A stretch of DNA of 5,524 bases, from positions 1-5,524 of the forward strand of contig SLKW01000173.1 of the NCBI GenBank assembly GCA_007134405.1. The letters are read 5' to 3'. Below the pieces are notes generated by a model, which saw only the letters and a list, made by a program, of their open reading frames with translations, did no database searches and was not told the DNA's origin. This document shows, in pieces, positions 1-5,524 of this stretch (position 1 is its first letter; the number at the start of each line of letters is the position of its first letter). Made by a program: the position numbers and the translations under genes. Source of the DNA: Paracoccaceae bacterium. GTDB lineage: Bacteria; Pseudomonadota; Alphaproteobacteria; Rhodobacterales; Rhodobacteraceae.

Positions 1-617
1 CCCATCACCTGCTCAGGTGGAATGCCGAGGCGCTCAAGGCGCGCCGAAGGCAGCTCGACCGTCACCACCTCCTCAGGCAGGCCGAGCACTTCGACCTTGG
101 CGACGCCGTTCAGCGTGAGCAGTTCGCGGCGAAGCGTCCGGGCGATCTCGCGCTTCTCGGCGGCGCTATAGCCTTCGGCCGTCACCGCATAATAGAGGCC
201 ATAGACATCGCCGAAATCGTCATTGATCAGAGGCGGGCTTGCCCCTGCCGGCAGATCAATCGTGGCGTCGGAAATACGTCTGCGCAGCTCGTCCCAGACC
301 TGGGGCATCTCGCGCGGGCCGTAGGTGTCCTTTATTTCCACTGTGATCTGACTGAAGCCAGGGGTCGATTTTGATTCAACCCATAGAAGCTGGGGCATGC
401 GCTGGATCGCGGTCTCAAGAGGCTCGGTCACCTCGCTTTCGACCTCGGCCGCGCTGGCGCCCGGATAGGCAGTAAAGATGAGTGCGGTCTTGAGCGTGTA
501 GCCCGGATCCTCAAGACGGCCGACATTGGAGAAGCCCCACAGCCCGCCGATCAGGCAGCCGATCACCAATAGCCAGACCGCAACCGGGTTGCGGATGGAC
601 CAGACCGCGATGTTCAT
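1..617 (-). CDS. RND efflux transporter inner-membrane permease, N-terminal part (runs off left edge)
   Basis: Inner-membrane proton-driven pump of the RND superfamily (HAE1/AcrB-like), which works with a periplasmic adaptor and an outer-membrane channel. Only the first 205 codons are present; families of this type are about 1000-1050 residues. The translation begins MNIAVWSIRNPVAVWLLVIG, a short cytoplasmic start followed by a first membrane helix at about residues 10-30. Next comes the typical periplasmic porter entry: RLEDPGYTLKTALI, then YPGASAAEVESEVTEPLE. The later blocks MPQLLWVESKSTPGFSQI, MPQVWDELRRRI and NDDFGDVYGLYYAVT are typical of the branch that includes TriC-like pumps. The ATG at 615-617 lies 13 bases after the adaptor stop. 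A weak purine-rich stretch (GCGGAA) precedes it, which suggests translational coupling with the adaptor. Substrate is unknown. By context it may be a product of the upstream aminotransferase/reductase, which is an inference. Family assignment is secure; no frameshift is seen in the visible part. Confidence 0.93.
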   Translation of the reverse strand, partial: MNIAVWSIRNPVAVWLLVIGCLIGGLWGFSNVGRLEDPGYTLKTALIFTAYPGASAAEVESEVTEPLETAIQRMPQLLWVESKSTPGFSQITVEIKDTYGPREMPQVWDELRRRISDATIDLPAGASPPLINDDFGDVYGLYYAVTAEGYSAAEKREIARTLRRELLTLNGVAKVEVLGLPEEVVTVELPSARLERLGIPPEQVM

Positions 618-630
618 GTTTGGGTTCCGC

Positions 631-1707
631 TCAGAACCCGGCGCGGTGCACCCGCGCGCCTTCGGTCAGCTGTCCCCAACCGGCGGCGACGATCTGCTCC
701 TCGGGGGCAAGGCCATCGGTGATCTCGATCTTCGCGCCCTGCGGCAGGCCAAGCGCCACCGGGCGAGGGCGGACCGTGCCGTCGTCCTGCACCACCCAGA
801 CGCGCGGTTCGGATCCTGAGGAGGTATCGACGGCCGAGACGGGGACCATAAAATCGGGCTGCGCCGCCGGCAACCGAACCTCGACCGTCGCCGTCATGCC
901 GGGCAGGATGCGATCATCCGCGTTCTGCAGGGCAAGCTTGATGGCATAGGTTTGTGCGACCGGATCCGCCTCGGTGATGAAGCGCACCAGATCGAGCGGC
1001 ACTTCCAGATCGGGCAGGGCCGGGAAATGCGCCACCGCCTCGAACGCCTCGGGTGTGGCGCGGGCGCGCATGGCCAACTCCTCGGGCAGTGAGATAGTGA
1101 CGAGAAGTTCAGTCACATCCTGCAGCCGCAGCACCGGTGCGGCCGGAGTGACATTGGACCAGGTCTCGGACAAGCGCCGCGCCAGTAGCGCCTCGAAGGG
1201 TGCGTAGATCACCGTTTGCCCGAGATGGCGCATGGCCTGCTCGACCGCGACCTCAGCCTGCCGCAACTCGGCCTGCGCCCGATCGAGCTGCGCCGCCGGA
1301 GCAACGCTGCGCTCTACCAGTTCGAGGATACGCTCGTATTCTGCCTCGGCGAGCGCCAGCACCGCCTGAGCGTGATCGAGCGCCAGGCGGTGGTCCTCGG
1401 GATCGAGGCGGGCGATGGCGGTGCCGGCGGCGATGCGCGTTCCCTCCTCGGAGAGCAGTTCGGTGATCTGGCCGGGAACCTGAAAGGCGATGTCGACGGT
1501 CCGTAGTGGCTGAACCTGCCCGATGAAGCGCCGCGAAGTGACCGACGGGGCCTCGGCGATGCGGACGATCGGGACCGGATGTGACCTTTGCGCCGCCTCG
1601 GGCGAAATGGCGGCCTCAAGCCCGGGCCGACCCTCCACGCTGTAGCCGTTGACCGAAAACACAACCAGAAGAAGTCCGCCAATCGTGGCCAAAAAAAGTC
1701 GTTTCAT
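631..1707 (-). CDS. RND efflux periplasmic adaptor subunit (membrane fusion protein, HlyD/AcrA family)
   Basis: Periplasmic adaptor linking the RND pump encoded just downstream to an outer-membrane channel. At 358 residues it has normal family length. Residues 1-21 (MKRLFLATIGGLLLVVFSVNG) form a signal peptide or N-terminal anchor; no lipobox cysteine is seen, so it is probably not a lipoprotein. Residues about 73-103 (FQVPGQITELLSEEGTRI...IARLDPEDH) are the first half of the lipoyl/barrel-sandwich domain. Residues about 104-163 are an Ala/Glu/Leu-rich coiled-coil hairpin, and about 164-197 (TVIYAPFEALLARRL...) the second lipoyl half. The beta-barrel spans about 199-280 (ending LPGMTATVEVRLP), and the membrane-proximal domain follows to the end. 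I chose the ATG at 1707 because it has a good ribosome site and puts the signal peptide at the terminus. An in-frame GTG at 1764 would add 19 residues and is the alternative. A 74-base gap separates it from the fusion enzyme upstream, and a 13-base gap from the pump downstream. Confidence 0.92.
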   Translation of the reverse strand: MKRLFLATIGGLLLVVFSVNGYSVEGRPGLEAAISPEAAQRSHPVPIVRIAEAPSVTSRRFIGQVQPLRTVDIAFQVPGQITELLSEEGTRIAAGTAIARLDPEDHRLALDHAQAVLALAEAEYERILELVERSVAPAAQLDRAQAELRQAEVAVEQAMRHLGQTVIYAPFEALLARRLSETWSNVTPAAPVLRLQDVTELLVTISLPEELAMRARATPEAFEAVAHFPALPDLEVPLDLVRFITEADPVAQTYAIKLALQNADDRILPGMTATVEVRLPAAQPDFMVPVSAVDTSSGSEPRVWVVQDDGTVRPRPVALGLPQGAKIEITDGLAPEEQIVAAGWGQLTEGARVHRAGF

Positions 1708-1715
1708 GGACGCGA

Positions 1716-1722
1716 TTCTCCG
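1716..1722 (-). promoter_or_regulatory. Ribosome binding site that decides the adaptor start
   Basis: On the minus strand CGGAGAA ends 8 bases before the ATG at 1707. This is a good Shine-Dalgarno match and spacing, and it supports the ATG over the in-frame GTG at 1764. The GTG also has a purine-rich AAGGA 8 bases before it, so the longer form is not excluded. Confidence 0.65.
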
Positions 1723-1741
1723 TTCTTCTGGCAGGATGATC

Positions 1742-1805
1742 GGCTGTGTCAGCCTGGGGGGCACCCTGCCTGTCCTTGTCGTCAGATAGCGGCCTTTTCA
1801 GGCCG
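1742..1805 (-). other. Cluster of three short hairpins at the fusion-enzyme/adaptor junction
   Basis: Read as minus-strand RNA, three small inverted repeats occur in a row. The first is CGGCCT-GAAA-AGGCCG (1805-1790), over the last codons of the upstream gene and with a GNRA-type loop. The second is GGCA-GGG-TGCC (1770-1760), followed by a run of C. The third is GGCTG-ACA-CAGCC (1754-1742). None is followed by a T tract on this strand, so they do not look like an intrinsic terminator. They could stabilise or process the message between the two genes, or tune expression of the pump relative to the enzyme. That role is inference, and short GC stems are common by chance at this GC content. Confidence 0.3.
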
Positions 1806-4427
1806 TTTCGTGTGCCTTGCGAAATTCGGCAGCATCGCGCGCCGGCGGGCACTCGCCACGCGCGCGAAATCCGCGTCTTTCAACAGCTCGCCACGCCATT
1901 GCGGTTCTGCCGGTTCGAACCCGTGCTTGCGGGCCATGGCTGCGATCCGGTCGGCCTCGGACAGAACCAGGTCCCGCCCCAGACTGTAATCCTGAGTCTC
2001 GCCTTCTAGGGCAAGCAGCATCGTCTCGCCAAGACAGCCCCAGGACAGGTTCGCCGGCAAGGTCTGGAAAGGTCCCAGATCGATCGGAAAGGGCGGTTGC
2101 ACGAGGCCGCCATCGAAGACGAGTACGCCATGCCGTTCCAAGTCGGCCTCGGCGACATTGGGCGGGCGCGCGACATCGCAGACGACCGTTCCCGGGCGCA
2201 ATGCCGTCGGATCCACGAGGGCGATATCGGCACTCGTGGCCACCAGCACCAGATCGGCCATCGCCAGGGACGCGTCGAGGTCGGTCGTGGTCGCAAGGGG
2301 CGAGGACATGCCTTCCATGGCGCAAGCATCGGCGAGATCTTCGGCCAGATCCTTGGCCTCCCGCGACATCGTCGGTGACAGCATGCGGCGTACGCTATCG
2401 CGCAGCATCCCCGCACCAAACGACTGATCGTTATTCAACAGAGTGCGGATCACCTCGTCGGCCACCTTGCCGAGCAATTGTGGCGCGTGGCGATTGCGGG
2501 CGTTGCCGATCAGTGACAGATGTCCGACGCGGCGCGCGAGCATGAGGCTGGCAAGACGGCCGATCGCGCCGGTTGCCCCCACCACAGCGACATTCGCGGT
2601 GGCAAGGTCAAGGCCGACGCGCCGGGCGATGCGTTCGATCGCCGTGACTGCGGCCACAGTGGTCAGGGTGTTTCCGCTGGTAACCGGAACGCCGCGATTT
2701 GCGACCGCCGCCCCGCCATTCGTGACGATCGAGGTGAATGCACCGAGGCCGAACCGGCAGGCGCCGTATTCCACCGCCATGTCGGCCGCAGACTGGATCA
2801 TCGCCCGCGCTGCGGGCCGGCCTTTGCCGATCATGGCCGACGGCAAGAGGGGCACCGACATGATCATCCCCTCGACCGTCGCTCCAGTGCGCGAGCGGCT
2901 TTCCGGGATCGGCCAGGCAAAACCCGGGCCGATCCGCTTCGCCCATCGTAGCCAGGCCGACCGTTCCTCAGGGTTGAAGCTGGCGAAGGAGGGATCGGAG
3001 CGGAACAGATCCTCCTCCTCGGTATAATGGATGAGGAAGCAGAAACGGCCGGTCGGCGGCTGTGGGTCGGCGCGCACGGGGCCCTGCTGCGGCGGCAGAT
3101 ACGTTGTATCCTGGATGTGTTCCTCGCGCTCGGGCACCACCAGATGGCGCATGAGCGCACTGTAATTGCCTTCTTCCAGAATCTCGCAGGCGGCGTCCAA
3201 GGCGGCTATGCAACGGTCGATTTCGGCCCGTCCGACGACCAGCGGGGGCTGCAGACGCATCACATTGGCATCGTTGAAGACCGGCGCGGTGAGGATGCCT
3301 TGGACATTGAGCAGATACGAACTGAGCAAGGCGATGAAACCGCCATTCAGGCCGCAAAAGGCCATCGTTCCGGAATCGCCCTTCTCGAAGGGTTTCTGGA
3401 ATTCCAGCCCAAGCATGAAGCCGCGGCCGCGCACCTCGCGGATGACCGTCGGATAGCGGCGATGCAGCGCGTCGAGCTGGTCGCGCAGATAGGCGCCATC
3501 CGTGGCGATCCGCGCGATCAGGGCGCCATTGTCCGCCATCAAAGTATCAAGCGCGGCATTGGCGGCCGCGCAAGCGAGGTTGTTGTTGGCGAAGGTGGAA
3601 CTGTGAAGAAAGCCAAAGCGATCATCCCACGCCGAGGGCCGCGCGACACAGGTCGAAATCGGCATCAGCCCGCCGCCGAGGGCCTTGCCCAGAAGCAGCA
3701 TGTCCGGTGCTTCGACGCAGTCGTCACAAGCGAAAAGCCGACCGGTACGGCCCAGGCCAGTCTGGATCTCGTCGATGATGCTGAGAACACCATGCTTGCG
3801 GCAAAGCGCGATCACCGCATCCAGATAGCCCTCGGGCGGGCAGATGACGCCACCCTCGCCCTGTATCGGCTCAACGATGAAGGCGGCGATCCGGTCGCCA
3901 TCGGCGACGAGCCGTTCCTCGAGCGCCGCCACATCGCCGAAGCGCACATGCTCGAAACCGCGAGTCGGGGCGCCGAAATCCTTTTGATACATCGGCTTGC
4001 CCGTGGCCGAGAGAGCGCCGAGGGTCTTGCCGTGAAAGCCGTTCAAGGTCGAGAGGATCAGATCCTTGCCAGTCCGCGCACGGGCGAGCTTGATCGCAGC
4101 CTCGACCGCTTCGGCGCCGGTATTGGCGAGGGTGACGACCCCCAGATCGAAAGGCGTGATCGCCGCGAGCCGTTCGGCGAGCCTTTCGGCCTCAAGCGCG
4201 CGCAGGGGCTGCACCATCGCCGGTGTGCGCGACATTTGCGCCGAGTTCAGTGCATTCCAGATCTCGGGCGGATTGTGTCCGAAAGGCAGGGCGCCGTATT
4301 GCGACAGGAAATCCAGATACTCGCGCCCTCCGGCATCCGTCAACCGGCAGCCTTCGGCCTGCACCAGTTCCACGTCCAGTCCAAAGGTTTCAAGCAGACG
4401 CGCTCGCGTCGGGTTGAGTGCAGTCAT
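1782..4427 (-). CDS. Aminotransferase class III / acyl-ACP reductase-like fusion enzyme
   Basis: Two-domain cytoplasmic enzyme of 881 residues in one uninterrupted frame. Residues about 1-425 are a PLP-dependent class III (ornithine/putrescine-type) aminotransferase. ANTGAEAVEAAIKLAR (101-116) is the phosphate-binding region, followed by GFHGKT. EPIQGEGG lies at 186-193. IIDEIQTGLGRTG (217-229) has D219 for the pyridine nitrogen. K248 in LLLGKALGGG is the Schiff-base lysine, and STFANNNLACAAA follows. A proline-rich linker spans about 430-459. Residues about 460-860 match cyanobacterial long-chain acyl-ACP reductase: FCFLIHYTEEED at the start, LGAFTSIVTNGG (561-572), VTSGNTLT, then the NAD(P)H Rossmann motif VAVVGATGAIG (613-623). 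In WGCLGETMLL, C798 falls where AAR has its acyl-carrying cysteine; GRDLVLSE and KHGFEPAEP follow. Likely chemistry is acyl thioester to aldehyde, then aldehyde to primary amine; substrate unknown. The ATG at 4427 has a strong ribosome site. It is probably first in an operon with the RND adaptor and pump. Domain calls are firm; the combined reaction is inference. Confidence 0.93.
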   Translation of the reverse strand: MTALNPTRARLLETFGLDVELVQAEGCRLTDAGGREYLDFLSQYGALPFGHNPPEIWNALNSAQMSRTPAMVQPLRALEAERLAERLAAITPFDLGVVTLANTGAEAVEAAIKLARARTGKDLILSTLNGFHGKTLGALSATGKPMYQKDFGAPTRGFEHVRFGDVAALEERLVADGDRIAAFIVEPIQGEGGVICPPEGYLDAVIALCRKHGVLSIIDEIQTGLGRTGRLFACDDCVEAPDMLLLGKALGGGLMPISTCVARPSAWDDRFGFLHSSTFANNNLACAAANAALDTLMADNGALIARIATDGAYLRDQLDALHRRYPTVIREVRGRGFMLGLEFQKPFEKGDSGTMAFCGLNGGFIALLSSYLLNVQGILTAPVFNDANVMRLQPPLVVGRAEIDRCIAALDAACEILEEGNYSALMRHLVVPEREEHIQDTTYLPPQQGPVRADPQPPTGRFCFLIHYTEEEDLFRSDPSFASFNPEERSAWLRWAKRIGPGFAWPIPESRSRTGATVEGMIMSVPLLPSAMIGKGRPAARAMIQSAADMAVEYGACRFGLGAFTSIVTNGGAAVANRGVPVTSGNTLTTVAAVTAIERIARRVGLDLATANVAVVGATGAIGRLASLMLARRVGHLSLIGNARNRHAPQLLGKVADEVIRTLLNNDQSFGAGMLRDSVRRMLSPTMSREAKDLAEDLADACAMEGMSSPLATTTDLDASLAMADLVLVATSADIALVDPTALRPGTVVCDVARPPNVAEADLERHGVLVFDGGLVQPPFPIDLGPFQTLPANLSWGCLGETMLLALEGETQDYSLGRDLVLSEADRIAAMARKHGFEPAEPQWRGELLKDADFARVASARRRAMLPNFARHTKRPEKAAI

Positions 4428-4432
4428 CGTTT

Positions 4433-4439
4433 CCCCTCT
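4433..4439 (-). promoter_or_regulatory. Ribosome binding site of the fusion enzyme
   Basis: Minus-strand AGAGGGG ends 5 bases before the ATG at 4427 (AGAGGGGAAACGATG). It is a strong purine-rich site and supports this start. It also fits the first residues of the protein, which already look like the N-terminal region of a class III aminotransferase. Confidence 0.7.
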
Positions 4440-4550
4440 TCCCTGTTCTCGGCCCCCTTATGCGATGAGGGCTCGAGGACGGTTGGTTCGTGGTTGCGGT
4501 CAGAGCGTGGCGCGAAATGGTTGCGAAGTCATGGAGCCCTGCGACTTGGT

Positions 4551-4564
4551 AAAGGCGCGCCTTT
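4551..4564. promoter_or_regulatory. 14-base perfect palindrome AAAGGCGCGCCTTT upstream of the fusion enzyme
   Basis: AAAGGCG/CGCCTTT is perfectly self-complementary and lies about 125 bases before the fusion-enzyme ATG. It differs at only two, mutually compensating, positions from a second palindrome at 5039-5052, giving the shared form AAAG-R-CGCG-Y-CTTT. It may be an operator for a dimeric regulator. No such regulator is encoded in the window and chance is possible. Confidence 0.3.
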
Positions 4565-4686
4565 TTCCGGTGACGTGGGGCTGCCTGAACCGAGGAAGTC
4601 CGCCTGCCTCCGGGGGTGAGATCAGACGAAAGACTTCGAAGATTGCGCCGTGCATACTGGGAAGGTTCGGCTGATGTTGCTCTTGG

Positions 4687-4697
4687 GGGATAATCCC
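4687..4697. promoter_or_regulatory. Dyad GGGATAATCCC, possible operator
   Basis: This is a perfect 5+1+5 inverted repeat with an AT-rich centre in an otherwise GC-rich interval, about 265 bases before the fusion-enzyme start. On the minus strand GATTATCC could overlap a weak -10 element, with TTGGCT 17 bases upstream as a poor -35. This is only a candidate; no family of binding protein is recognised. Confidence 0.2.
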
Positions 4698-4747
4698 AGA
4701 CGCGGCCAAAGCCAACACCCCCGCAAAGCGAGTGGCGGAAATCAGCT

Positions 4748-4765
4748 TACCCACTAGGGGTAGTG
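4748..4765. promoter_or_regulatory. Overlapping dyads TACCC-N5-GGGTA and CACTA-GGGG-TAGTG, possible regulator site
   Basis: Two inverted repeats share the same bases: TACCC/GGGTA arms spanning 4748-4762, and CACTA/TAGTG arms spanning 4752-4765. Dyads of this size and GC-rich arm type can be sites for dimeric response regulators. I cannot name the regulator, and the distance of over 300 bases from the gene weakens a direct promoter role. Confidence 0.2.
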
Positions 4766-4988
4766 CAGCCGAAGCCCACTTGCCGGATGGTCAGGCCGGA
4801 CCGTGTTAAATGCCGCAGGAAGCGTACCTTGCGCCTTTGTACCTTGGCCACGCGCGCGACGGTTTGCATTCAGGGCGAGGCCGGAGAACTTGGAGAGGGA
4901 CATTCTGTCGCGCCGCGGCGGAAAGGGTCAGAGCGATCGCGCCGCGAAGCCTCGGTCAAGAAATCGTCGCTGTGACGACAGTTTGCCT

Positions 4989-5018
4989 AAAAAAATGGCG
5001 GGCCAAAGGCCCGCCATT
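4989..5018 (-). terminator. Intrinsic terminator of the VPLPA-CTERM protein gene
   Basis: On the minus strand an 11-bp perfect stem (AATGGCGGGCC / GGCCCGCCATT) with a TTT loop runs directly into a T tract (seven Ts, two of them shared with the stem). It begins 47 bases after the stop codon of the CTERM-protein gene. Stem strength and T run make this a textbook rho-independent terminator for minus-strand transcription. It separates that gene from the aminotransferase/RND operon. Confidence 0.92.
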
Positions 5019-5038
5019 CGTCGCTAATTCTGTCAGCT

Positions 5039-5052
5039 AAAGACGCGTCTTT
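5039..5052. promoter_or_regulatory. 14-base perfect palindrome AAAGACGCGTCTTT after the CTERM gene
   Basis: Perfectly self-complementary, located between the stop codon and the terminator of the CTERM-protein gene. It has the same AAAG-R-CGCG-Y-CTTT form as the palindrome at 4551-4564, about 490 bases away. It has no loop, so it is more plausible as a DNA-binding site than as an RNA hairpin. Function unknown. Confidence 0.28.
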
Positions 5053-5065
5053 CCGTGCTGCGCGT

Positions 5066-5524
5066 TCAGGACTTGTTGCGGCGCCGTTTGGCAGAGAAGG
5101 ACCACCCCGCCAGACCGCCCAGACCGCCGAGCAGCAGCAGAGCCGATGCCGGAAGCGGGATCGGCGTTGCGGTGATGCCGGTGATCTGGCCATCGAACGC
5201 CTGCTCGGTCGAATCGACCCGGAAGGCGAGCGCGCCAACCTGACCCCAATCGAACCCGCCAAGGCCGGAATTCGGATCGTTCCAGTCCGACCGGAAGGCA
5301 TTGTACGAAAGGATCGGGCTGAAGTTGAGCGGATCGATCTCTTCGTAATAGCCGACGGTGTTGCCGAGCATGTCCCAGGCGAAGGCGCTGAAGGTCAGAG
5401 CGTTCGGCTGAAGTTGGTCAAAGTTGTCAGCGGTAAAGGTGAAGAAGCCGGTCGGTTGACCCAGAAGAAGGTCAGCATTGAGACCAGACGGGTTGACCGA
5501 TGCGCCGAAAGAAAGACCGGCCAC
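5066..5524 (-). CDS. VPLPA-CTERM sorting domain-containing secreted protein, C-terminal part (runs off right edge)
   Basis: Exported protein with a PEP-CTERM-type C-terminal sorting signal. Only the last 152 codons are visible. The frame is open to the window edge, so the GTG at 5524 need not be the true start and the N-terminal signal peptide should lie outside. Fragment residues 122-127 read IPLPAS, followed by a hydrophobic Leu/Gly/Ala helix (about 128-143, ALLLLGGLGGLAGWSF) and a basic end AKRRRNKS. This tripartite motif-helix-basic layout is the VPLPA form of PEP-CTERM, which in known systems is recognised and cleaved by an exosortase encoded elsewhere in the genome. The rest is rich in Asn, Asp, Gly and aromatics (DNFDQLQPNALTFSAFAWD, FDWGQVGALAFRVD), looks like a beta-rich extracellular domain, and is not recognised further. 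It ends in its own terminator, so it is probably unrelated in transcription to the operon. Confidence 0.9.
   Translation of the reverse strand: MAGLSFGASVNPSGLNADLLLGQPTGFFTFTADNFDQLQPNALTFSAFAWDMLGNTVGYYEEIDPLNFSPILSYNAFRSDWNDPNSGLGGFDWGQVGALAFRVDSTEQAFDGQITGITATPIPLPASALLLLGGLGGLAGWSFSAKRRRNKS

Larger units (their letters stand above)
4428..4988. other. Non-coding interval of about 560 bases, presumed leader/promoter region of the operon
   Basis: No convincing gene was found on either strand. Small open frames here start at GTG or ATG without a proper ribosome site, have low-complexity Arg-rich translations and match no family I recognise. The interval lies between the terminator of the CTERM-protein gene and the start of the fusion enzyme, so the operon promoter should lie within it. 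I could not pick a clear sigma-70 -35/-10 pair. Candidate signals seen are a 14-base palindrome (4551-4564), a GGGATAATCCC dyad (4687-4697), overlapping dyads around TACCCACTAGGGGTA (4748-4762), and an 8-base direct repeat GTACCTTG at 4824-4831 and 4839-4846, one copy every 15 bases. A long untranslated leader or a small RNA cannot be excluded. Confidence 0.5.

Noticed and set aside
1691..1697. Run of seven A (T on the coding strand) near the start of the adaptor gene, as a slippage or phase-variation tract
   Set aside because: Seven bases is short for efficient slippage and the frame is intact; coincidence with the Leu-Phe-Leu codons of a signal peptide is the simpler explanation.
1790..1808. 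Hairpin CGGCCT-TTTC-AGGCCG followed by TTT on the plus strand, as a terminator
   Set aside because: The T run is only three bases, there is no plus-strand gene to terminate, and on the minus strand no T tract follows. It is kept only as a possible RNA structure.
3027..4619. A 530-codon open frame on the plus strand
   Set aside because: It is antisense to the aminotransferase part of the fusion, whose motifs are unmistakable. Its translation resembles no family, and long antisense frames are expected in GC-rich coding DNA.
4500..4754. 84-codon minus-strand frame with a signal-peptide-like start (GKLISATRFAGVLALAASG)
   Set aside because: It starts at GTG with no purine-rich ribosome site upstream. 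The remainder has no recognisable domain, and the frame ends 72 bases before a well-supported gene. A real small secreted protein is possible but not supported.
4824..4846. Direct repeat GTACCTTG with 15-base period, as iterons or tandem regulator sites
   Set aside because: Only two copies, and an 8-base match at short distance is expected by chance a few times in a window this size.
4763..5040. Overlapping small plus-strand frames of 70-76 codons
   Set aside because: Arg/Ala-rich translations with no family resemblance and no clear ribosome site; two of them read through the terminator hairpin of the opposite-strand gene.

Overview
The window looks like a GC-rich alphaproteobacterial chromosome segment, most likely Rhodobacterales/Rhodobacteraceae. 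The base for this is the high GC, strong G/C third positions, and a protein ending in a VPLPA-type PEP-CTERM sorting tail, which is common in that group. The assignment is an inference. Every gene I can support is on the minus strand.

Layout in transcription order (right to left). (1) 5524-5066: the C-terminal 152 codons of a secreted protein with a VPLPA-CTERM anchor, closed by a strong intrinsic terminator at 4989-5018. (2) 4993-4428: about 560 bases with no convincing gene. They hold several dyad-symmetric sites and presumably the promoter for what follows. (3) 4427-1782: an 881-residue two-domain enzyme, a class III PLP aminotransferase fused to a domain resembling cyanobacterial long-chain acyl-ACP reductase (AAR). 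(4) 1707-631: an RND-pump periplasmic adaptor. (5) 617-1: the first 205 codons of an RND inner-membrane pump, running off the left edge.

Genes 3-5 are co-directional with gaps of 74 and 13 bases, and I see no intrinsic terminator between them, so they probably form one operon. The fusion carries both half-reactions needed to turn an acyl thioester into a primary amine: reductive release to an aldehyde, then transamination. The tripartite pump behind it suggests that the amine, or something made from it, is exported, or that the pump protects the cell from it. This 'acyl-thioester to amine plus export' module is the most interesting content here. Similar reductase/transaminase chemistry is known for tambjamine (TamH) and prodigiosin (PigE) side-chain building, but there is no pyrrole-pathway gene in the window. 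The substrate and end product cannot be read from this sequence.
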